Assembly: GCA_964553915.1 (NCBI GenBank)
Contig: CAZKMM010000089.1
Coordinates: forward strand, 1 to 11,102
Reading direction: 5' to 3'
DNA from: CAZKMM01 sp964553915
GTDB lineage: Bacteria > RBG-13-61-14 > DRUE01
Length of the DNA stretch: 11,102 bases
Shown here: positions 5,598 to 11,102 of the stretch, piece after piece
Numbering within the stretch: the stretch's first letter is position 1
How the letters are laid out: the number at the start of each line of letters is the position of its first letter
The notes under the pieces: model-generated
What the model saw: the letters and a program-made list of their open reading frames with translations, nothing else
Told to the model about the DNA's origin: nothing
Databases searched by the model: none
Translations under genes and position numbers: made by a program

Positions 5598-7826
5598 ATG
5601 TTTAGACTTAAAATATTGTTTTTAATTTTTCTTTCGCTTTTTTTCTTCGGCTTTGCCCCGGGCAGGAAAATCGGGGATGATTTTCTTCCTCCCTCTGGAG
5701 AGGTGAAGCTCTTAATACTTTTAGTAGAATTCCCACAGCAGGAGCATAAACTGAGTTCTGAAGAAATCAAGGAGCAAATTTTTGCTGATTCCCAGGAATC
5801 TGGATTTACGGTTTATAGATATTTTCAACAGGCTTCCGCGGGAAAGCTCAAAATCTCAGGAGATTGTTATGGCTGGATAAAGCTCTCCCATCCGGAAAGT
5901 TATTATGCTAATAATTCCTTTGGACAAGATCCCTTAAGCTTTCCCAGAAATATTGCTGGATTGGTAAAAGAGACTCTGGAGATTGCAGAACAAAAAGGAG
6001 TGGATTTTTCCCTTTATGATAATTCCGGAGATGGTGCGGTTGATGGTCTGGTGATTATTTTTGCTGGTGCCGGTGGGCAGAGTGGGGGAAGAAAGAATTT
6101 TCTCTGGCCCTGGATAGGATATCTTTCTATGGAAGGAGCGGAGCCTTTTTTTGCAGATGGAGTGAAAATAGACCGCTATGCTCTGGTTAATGAGCTTAAC
6201 CTTAAAGGGAAGCCGGCATTTGCCCGGGTGCTTTCTCATGAACTTGGTCATCTTCTTGGTCTTCCAGACCTTTATGATAAAAGCAGAGCTTCTTTTGGGA
6301 TTGGCAAATTTGGTTTAATGGGATATGGGACATATGGAGGTGAGAAGCCATATTTCCCCTGTGCCTGGAGTCGGGTAGAGCTGGGCTGGGATGAGGTGAT
6401 AGAAATTTCCCGCTCCCAGAAATTAAAGCTTTTACCTGTAGAAATTTCACATCAGGCTTATAAAATTCCCACTTTTCGAGCCGGGGAATATTTTCTTTTA
6501 GAGAACCGCCAGCCCCTAGCAGGGGAAGAAAATTTATTTGGCTCCGGGCTGGTGATTTATCATATTGACGAGCGGATTTTAGAAGACAATAACCAAAGGT
6601 GTCTGGGATATTGCTCAGAATATCACTATCTGGTTTCAGTGGAGCAGGCAGATGGTTTGAACCAGCTGGAAACTAAAAAGAATACCGGAGATAAAGGGGA
6701 CTTTTTCCCGGGTAGATATAAAATCCGAAAATTTGATGACCGCTCTGGCAGGGGAAAAGATTTAATGCTCGGAGCTCATAGCCGGCTCTGGGATGGAGAG
6801 CTGAGCGGGATAAGAATCTCCCAAATCCGGGAGAAAAAACAAACTATCAAATGCAGGGTAAAGCTCAATAAGCCTCTGCCTTCAGACCCATTTTACCCGG
6901 TGCTTCGGGTTTATGAGCATTATTTTTTAGATTTGGGCGATGGAGATGGGCTCTTAGAAAAAGGAGAGAAATTTAAGCTGATTTTAACTATATCAAATCA
7001 GGGAACCAAAGCAAGGAAGATAAAAATAAATATCTCTGCTCCTGAGCTTATCCCGGCGGAACAAAAAGCGGAGCTGAAAGGAACTCTCCCACCCGGGCAG
7101 AGAAGACAATTAGAGTTTATTTTCCAGATGCCGGCAAATATCTCCAAAGCGGAAAAGCAAAACATTACTATTCAGATTCAAGCCAAGCCCGGCAAAAAAC
7201 AGGAAGTTTTTAAAATCCCGGTTTTGCTCGGGGTTCCTAAAATTCTTCTGGTGAACGATGACCAGATGCTCGGGTTGAAAAGATATTACCAGTCTGCTCT
7301 TGACCTACTTCAAAAACAGTATTTTAGTCTGGAAATAAAAGACCGCCTGCCGGGATGGGAATTTTTTGACCAGTTTGAGCTGATTATCTGGCAGACCGGC
7401 ATTAGAGGAGCAGATGATGGAACCTCTCTTGACCAAAAAAGAGAGGAGCTTCTTTTAAAGCTGATTCAAAAAGATAAAAAAGTAATTTTGTTCTCCCCGG
7501 CCCTGAGCCTGAACCAACAAAATCCCCTGGCAGAAAAGCTGGGAATTATTCAGGCAAGAACCGGAACTGGAATCGGGGGACTGGTAAAAAAATCCCCAGC
7601 CGGGAAAATTAAGCTCAGGCGGTTTTATTTTCCTTCCCTAAATCCTGAATCTTCGTTTCTGCCTGCAAAAAATAGCCAGATACTTTTTTATGACCAGTCT
7701 CAGAGGATTGTTGGGATTTATCAAAGCCAGAACCAGGTAATTCTGCTCGGTTTTGGTCTGGAATTGCTTCCGAATAAAGCCAGAGCCGGATTTTTAAAAG
7801 GACTTTTCAAAATGCTGGGGGAATAA
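5598..7826 (+). CDS. Secreted M6-family metalloprotease with C-terminal accessory domains
   Basis: A 742-residue protein with a clear Sec signal (about 1-20, hydrophobic core LFLIFLSLFFFGFA). The M6 (immune inhibitor A-like) peptidase domain covers about 37-425. It has an acidic DNSGDGAVDGLVIIFAG segment (141-157), the zinc motif HELGH (214-218) continuing as LLGLPDLYD, with H214, H218 and probably D224 as ligands and E215 catalytic, and a later GLMGYG (239-244) that may be the Met-turn. GLVIYHIDE (317-325) and FFPGRY (369-374) are also typical. A CARDB-like beta domain follows (about 436-545, opening with LGDGDGLLEKGE). The last segment (about 546-742, KILLVNDDQ) resembles the alpha/beta ThuA/glutamine-amidotransferase-like domain found on such proteases. 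No propeptide, anchor or sorting signal is obvious. It probably degrades extracellular protein; the substrate is unknown. The ribosome binding site is weak (GAG at 5586-5588). Confidence 0.92.
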   Translation: MFRLKILFLIFLSLFFFGFAPGRKIGDDFLPPSGEVKLLILLVEFPQQEHKLSSEEIKEQIFADSQESGFTVYRYFQQASAGKLKISGDCYGWIKLSHPESYYANNSFGQDPLSFPRNIAGLVKETLEIAEQKGVDFSLYDNSGDGAVDGLVIIFAGAGGQSGGRKNFLWPWIGYLSMEGAEPFFADGVKIDRYALVNELNLKGKPAFARVLSHELGHLLGLPDLYDKSRASFGIGKFGLMGYGTYGGEKPYFPCAWSRVELGWDEVIEISRSQKLKLLPVEISHQAYKIPTFRAGEYFLLENRQPLAGEENLFGSGLVIYHIDERILEDNNQRCLGYCSEYHYLVSVEQADGLNQLETKKNTGDKGDFFPGRYKIRKFDDRSGRGKDLMLGAHSRLWDGELSGIRISQIREKKQTIKCRVKLNKPLPSDPFYPVLRVYEHYFLDLGDGDGLLEKGEKFKLILTISNQGTKARKIKINISAPELIPAEQKAELKGTLPPGQRRQLEFIFQMPANISKAEKQNITIQIQAKPGKKQEVFKIPVLLGVPKILLVNDDQMLGLKRYYQSALDLLQKQYFSLEIKDRLPGWEFFDQFELIIWQTGIRGADDGTSLDQKREELLLKLIQKDKKVILFSPALSLNQQNPLAEKLGIIQARTGTGIGGLVKKSPAGKIKLRRFYFPSLNPESSFLPAKNSQILFYDQSQRIVGIYQSQNQVILLGFGLELLPNKARAGFLKGLFKMLGE

Positions 7827-7827
7827 A

Positions 7828-9201
7828 TTACCTGGCTTTTTGGGGTTTTTTAAAATCTGGCTTGCTTTTAGCTCTAAATTCCAGAAGCAAAGGGGTGCCG
7901 AAAAATTTAAATTCTTTAATCAGCCGATTATGAAGAAATCTCTTAAATGGCTCTTTAATTGCCTGCGGGTAATTGACAAAAAAGACAAACAAAGGCGGAC
8001 GAGTCCCTGCCTGGGTCGCATAATAAACCTTTAAAGGCTTGCCCTGATAATGAGGAAGTTGAGTTTGTTTGAGAATTCTCTCAAGCTTTCGGTTTAATTC
8101 TCCGGTGCTCACTCTTCGGTTATACTGCTCAAAAACCTTATCTATGGTAGGGAAAAGAGCCTCCAGCCCAAAGCCGGTTTTGGCGGAAATGGGAAGAACC
8201 GGGGCAAAGGCAATGTGCCAGAGCCGGGTTTTTACCGCGGATTCTATCTCAGAAAGTGAGACCTCGGGCTTGGGCACCAAGTCCCATTTGTTAAGAAGTG
8301 CTATCCCGGCTTTGGCTCTTCTTAAAAAGAGCCCGGCTAATTTGGCATCCTGGTCAGTTGGACCTTCGGTAGCATCCACCATTAAAAGAACAATATCTGC
8401 CCGCTCAATTGCCTTAACTGCCCGCAGAACACTGATTCGCTCCAGCTTCCGGTCAATTTTGCTTTTCCGCCTCATCCCCGCGGTATCAATAAAAAGATAT
8501 TTTTTCCCCTGAAATTCTATCTCAGTATCTACCGCATCTCTGGTGGTGCCTGGCTCTGAAGTAACTAAAAGTCTTTCCTGTCCAAGAATTCGGTTAATCA
8601 AGCTGGATTTTCCCACATTGGGTCTGCCAATCACTGCAATTCTGGGAATCTCTGGAGCGAGCTCTTTTTCCAGAATCTCCATATCTGCTCCGGGAAGAGT
8701 CTGGCTGATAGCTTCCATTAACTGGTCAATCCCCCGATTATGAAGGGCAGAGATAGGAAAGATTTCTTCCGCTCCCAGTTGATAAAATTCCCAGAGCAAC
8801 TTCTCCTGATGCCTGGAATCAATTTTGTTCACCGCATAAAAAACTGGTTTTTTTATCCGGCGGAGCTGGTCTGCTATCATTTTGTCTCCTTCAACCACTC
8901 CATCCCGGGCATCTAAAAGGAAAATAATCGCATCCGCTTCCCTCACTGCCAGCTCCACCTGTTCGGTGAGTTCTTCTATCAGCTCGCCTTCTGCCTCTGG
9001 AATCCATCCGCCAGTATCAATCAGGTTATAAATCTTTCCCTGCCATTCCATCCGGGAATAAAGCCGGTCTCGGGTGACTCCAGGAAGGTCGTCCACAATT
9101 GCCAGCCTCTTTCTTGCCAGCCGATTAAAAAGGGTGCTTTTCCCCACATTGGGTCTGCCAACAATGGCAATGGTGGGAATTTTTTGTTGATTTTCTTCCA
9201 T
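7828..9201 (-). CDS. der: Ribosome-associated GTPase Der (EngA)
   Basis: Der is an essential bacterial GTPase that helps assemble the 50S ribosomal subunit. The 457 residues show the diagnostic tandem G domains. Domain 1 has GRPNVGKST (15-23), DTGG (62-65), NKID (125-128) and SAL (151-153). Domain 2 has GRPNVGKSS (192-200), DTAG (239-242), NKWD (304-307) and SAK (339-341). A C-terminal KH-like domain (about 360-445) binds RNA, and the Lys/Arg-rich tail (SKPDFKKPQKAR) is common in the family. Start: the ATG at 9201-9199 puts the first P-loop at residue 15, as expected, although no strong Shine-Dalgarno site is visible before it. It is transcribed divergently from the hydrolase gene at 9304 and convergently with the protease gene, whose stop is one base from its own. 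Confidence 0.98.
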   Translation of the reverse strand: MEENQQKIPTIAIVGRPNVGKSTLFNRLARKRLAIVDDLPGVTRDRLYSRMEWQGKIYNLIDTGGWIPEAEGELIEELTEQVELAVREADAIIFLLDARDGVVEGDKMIADQLRRIKKPVFYAVNKIDSRHQEKLLWEFYQLGAEEIFPISALHNRGIDQLMEAISQTLPGADMEILEKELAPEIPRIAVIGRPNVGKSSLINRILGQERLLVTSEPGTTRDAVDTEIEFQGKKYLFIDTAGMRRKSKIDRKLERISVLRAVKAIERADIVLLMVDATEGPTDQDAKLAGLFLRRAKAGIALLNKWDLVPKPEVSLSEIESAVKTRLWHIAFAPVLPISAKTGFGLEALFPTIDKVFEQYNRRVSTGELNRKLERILKQTQLPHYQGKPLKVYYATQAGTRPPLFVFFVNYPQAIKEPFKRFLHNRLIKEFKFFGTPLLLEFRAKSKPDFKKPQKAR

Positions 9202-9246
9202 TGCTTAATGATGATGGCTTAAAATCTTCTGTTCATCAACTCGTTT

Positions 9247-9275
9247 TTGCCCAGAATTTAACTTCTTGATAAAAT
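9247..9275 (+). promoter_or_regulatory. Candidate promoter of the CocE-type hydrolase gene
   Basis: TTGCCC (9247-9252, 4/6) is followed by 17 bases and TAAAAT (9270-9275, 5/6). A TGA just before the -10 box (9267-9269) fits an extended -10. The expected start is near 9282, giving a leader of about 22 nt that carries the strong ribosome binding site at 9290-9295. The call is motif-based. Confidence 0.5.
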
Positions 9276-9283
9276 GGCTCCAA
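9255..9283 (-). promoter_or_regulatory. Weak candidate promoter of der, overlapping the divergent promoter
   Basis: On the minus strand, TTGGAG (9283-9278) is followed by 17 bases and TAAATT (9260-9255). The matches are 3/6 and 4/6, so this is weak. It would start transcription near 9248, about 47 nt before der. It overlaps the plus-strand candidate at 9247-9275, so the two would compete for polymerase if both are real. Confidence 0.25.
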
Positions 9284-9289
9284 AAATTT

Positions 9290-9295
9290 AGGAGG
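9290..9295 (+). promoter_or_regulatory. Strong ribosome binding site of the CocE-type hydrolase gene
   Basis: AGGAGG is a full match to the Shine-Dalgarno core and lies 8 bases before the ATG at 9304. It fixes that start, and the signal peptide then begins immediately (MRRILATALAVIFLL). It is the strongest such site in the window. Confidence 0.85.
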
Positions 9296-9303
9296 AAGCT
9301 AAG

Positions 9304-11102
9304 ATGCGAAGAATTCTGGCGACAGCTCTGGCGGTGATATTTTTATTAACCAGTGGTTGTGCCAAATTATTAAGGTGGACTTTAGAGCTGGAATACACGA
9401 AAAAAGTTCCAGTTCTGGTAGAAAGAAATATTATGGTGCCAATGCGGGATGGGGTGAAGCTGGCAACTGATGTTTATCGTCCGGTTAATGAGGGAAAATA
9501 CCCGGCTATTTTATGTCGGCTTCCTTATGGCTCGGATGAGAAAATGTTTGAAACACTGGGAAAGCTCTTTGTTGGCTATGGCTATATTTTTGTGGTTCAG
9601 GACACCCGGGGAACTTATGATTCAGAAGGATACTATTTCCCGTTAATTTTTGAAAGAAAAGATGGCTATGATACCTGTAAGTGGATTTCTCAACAGCCCT
9701 GGTTCAGTGGCAAGCTGGGGAGCTGGGGAGGTAGTTATTTTGGTTATACCCAGTGGACAATGGCGCCGGATAATCCTTATCTTACCGCAATGAATCCTAT
9801 GTTTGGCACGGGTAATATTTTTCATTTTATTTTTCGGGGAGGGGCGCTCACCTATGTCCAGATGATTCCCTGGAATACCAATATGCAAAATGAATGGTAT
9901 AGAAAAGAGGGAATAAACAAACAGATAAAAATTGAGCTTTTAAAAGGCGGATACTACAATTATCCAATCCGCCCGGCGCAAAAAATAGATGTAGAAGCGA
10001 TTCTTTCTGACCCGGAAAGAACCAGACAGGAAGCAGAGCACGGAGCAATAAAATTTCTGGTTCATCCTGGAGATATTTATACTTTGCCGGCTTTGAATTT
10101 TGACCGGTTTTATTCAAAAGTCAGTGCTCCGGCTCTGATGATTGCTGGCTGGTATGACCAGGCAACCGGTCCGATGTTTATGGACTTTGTTCAGATTCGG
10201 GCTCAAGGAAAAGGAAATGCCAGAAAAAGCAGAATGATTGTTGGACCCTGGGTGCACGGGGCACCGGGTATTCCCGCAGACCCCAGATTTCGTCAGGGAC
10301 CACTTGCTGGATTCAAACTTTATACCAGAGAGATGATGGATTTCTTTAATTACTGGCTCAAAGGAATTGATACCGGAGAGGAAAAGAAAGCTCCTTTAAA
10401 AATTTTTGTAATGGGAGAGAACCGGTGGCGGGATGAATATGAATGGCCTTTAGCCAGAACCAAATGGACCAATTTTTATCTTCACAGCAAAGGAAATGCT
10501 AATTCCAGAAAAGGGGATGGATGGCTGGATACCACTCCTCCAGCAGATGAGGCTTTTGACCAGTATGATTATGACCCGGAAAATCCAGCTCCCACCCGGG
10601 GAGGAAATTTTCTGGGATATAAACAATGGCAACCGGGAGAATTTAATCAGAAAGACATAGAAAAGAGAAAAGATGTTTTAGTTTATATGACCGAGCCTTT
10701 AAAGGAACCGCTGGAGGTGACCGGTCCCATCCGGATGATTCTTTATGCCTCCAGTTCGGCAAAGGATACAGATTTTACCGCCAAGCTGGTAGATGTTCAT
10801 CCCGGCGGTTATGTGCGGAATTTATGTGATGGAATTATTCGGGCTCGTTATCGGGAGAGTTATTTAAATCCTTCCCCGATCAAACCGGGAAAGGTTTATC
10901 GCTATGAGATAGATATGTGGGCAACTTCCAATCTCTTTAAGCCCGGTCATAGAATCGGGGTGGAGATTTCCTCCAGCAATTTCCCTCAATTTGACCGGAA
11001 TACAAATTGTGCCGGGGAAGGTGGTTCTAATTGCATCAAAATAGCTCATCAGTTGATTTATCATAATTCTAAATATCCTTCGCATATTATATTGCCAGTA
11101 AT
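9304..11102 (+). CDS. CocE/NonD-family serine hydrolase, probable lipoprotein, 3' end just outside window
   Basis: The frame is open from the ATG at 9304 to the window edge without a stop (599 complete codons). The N-terminus (MRRILATALAVIFLLTSGCAK) is a signal peptide with a lipobox-like TSGC. Cys19 would carry the lipid, though position -3 is Thr rather than the usual Leu. An alpha/beta-hydrolase domain follows: PMRDGVKLATDVYRP (46-60), PYG with oxyanion-type Tyr75, QDTRG (99-103), nucleophile Ser144 in GGSYFG, Asp285 in GWYDQ and His318 in GPWVHG. That gives a complete Ser-Asp-His triad as in CocE and X-Pro dipeptidyl peptidases. The jelly-roll C-terminal domain starts near residue 388 and ends with HQLIYHNSKYPSHIILPVI, which resembles the family's C-terminus, so only a few residues are probably missing. 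Relatives include cocaine esterase, glutaryl-7-ACA acylase and S15 peptidases. I infer ester, amide or peptide hydrolysis outside the cytoplasm; the substrate is unknown. Confidence 0.93.
   Translation, partial: MRRILATALAVIFLLTSGCAKLLRWTLELEYTKKVPVLVERNIMVPMRDGVKLATDVYRPVNEGKYPAILCRLPYGSDEKMFETLGKLFVGYGYIFVVQDTRGTYDSEGYYFPLIFERKDGYDTCKWISQQPWFSGKLGSWGGSYFGYTQWTMAPDNPYLTAMNPMFGTGNIFHFIFRGGALTYVQMIPWNTNMQNEWYRKEGINKQIKIELLKGGYYNYPIRPAQKIDVEAILSDPERTRQEAEHGAIKFLVHPGDIYTLPALNFDRFYSKVSAPALMIAGWYDQATGPMFMDFVQIRAQGKGNARKSRMIVGPWVHGAPGIPADPRFRQGPLAGFKLYTREMMDFFNYWLKGIDTGEEKKAPLKIFVMGENRWRDEYEWPLARTKWTNFYLHSKGNANSRKGDGWLDTTPPADEAFDQYDYDPENPAPTRGGNFLGYKQWQPGEFNQKDIEKRKDVLVYMTEPLKEPLEVTGPIRMILYASSSAKDTDFTAKLVDVHPGGYVRNLCDGIIRARYRESYLNPSPIKPGKVYRYEIDMWATSNLFKPGHRIGVEISSSNFPQFDRNTNCAGEGGSNCIKIAHQLIYHNSKYPSHIILPV

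Noticed and set aside
5598..7826. A disguised or fused TrpA in the gene after trpB
   Set aside because: The protein has a signal peptide, an HELGH zinc motif and M6 features, and none of the TrpA barrel motifs.
7826..7900. Bidirectional terminator at the protease/der junction
   Set aside because: Several T-runs occur near 7840-7852, but no matching stem was found; short TCTGG/CCAGA pairs have a long loop and no T-run after them.
8069..8743. Long open frames antisense to der on the plus strand
   Set aside because: They lie fully inside a textbook der gene, have low-complexity Ser/Arg/Leu-rich translations without domain motifs, and lack ribosome binding sites.
9643..10117. Minus-strand open frames opposite the CocE-type hydrolase
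   Set aside because: The plus strand encodes an uninterrupted 599-residue enzyme with a full catalytic triad, so the antisense frames are by-products.
1..11102. CRISPR arrays, tRNA or rRNA genes, transposases, phage genes or defence systems
   Set aside because: No regular short repeats, cloverleaf-like sequences, inverted terminal repeats or characteristic proteins were seen; nearly all bases are accounted for by the seven genes.

Overview
The window reads as ordinary, densely packed bacterial chromosome. It holds seven protein genes (two cut by the window edges), very short intergenic gaps, standard genetic code, ATG starts and Shine-Dalgarno sites of varying strength. Der (EngA) is a bacterial GTPase, so the source is a bacterium. 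A mosaic secreted protein (PKD, Ca-binding repeats, dockerin-like pair, PD40 propeller) and a secreted M6 metalloprotease resemble what is often seen in genomes or MAGs of FCB-like or candidate-phylum bacteria. I cannot name a lineage from the sequence alone.

Layout. (1) 1-1884, plus strand: the 3' part of a large, probably secreted repeat protein. (2) 1900-5573, plus strand: a tryptophan biosynthesis block in the order trpD-trpC-trpF-trpB. It starts at a near-consensus promoter just after the upstream stop codon. Its junctions are 1 nt, a 17-nt overlap and an 11-nt overlap, so it is tightly coupled. (3) 5598-7826, plus strand: a secreted M6-family metalloprotease 24 nt after trpB, in the place where trpA commonly lies. 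(4) 7828-9201, minus strand: der, the ribosome-assembly GTPase, convergent with the protease gene and separated from it by one base. (5) 9202-9303: a 102-bp divergent intergenic region with candidate promoters on both strands and a strong ribosome binding site. (6) 9304-11102, plus strand: a CocE/NonD-family serine hydrolase with a lipoprotein-like signal. It stays open to the window edge and probably lacks only its last few residues.

How the genes work together. TrpD, TrpF, TrpC and TrpB carry out, in that reaction order, anthranilate to phosphoribosylanthranilate, to CdRP, to indole-3-glycerol phosphate, and finally indole plus serine to tryptophan. The block lacks trpE and trpG (anthranilate synthase) and trpA (which releases indole from indole-3-glycerol phosphate). 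These must lie elsewhere or be missing. The remaining genes have no evident mechanistic link to tryptophan synthesis. Three of them (repeat protein, M6 protease, CocE-type hydrolase) look exported, which suggests an organism that works on extracellular or periplasmic polymers and peptides.

I found no RNA gene, CRISPR array, mobile element or phage feature, and no convincing new biological system. The points most worth checking are the missing trpA with a protease in its place, the domain mosaic of the first gene, and the terminator-less convergent junction.
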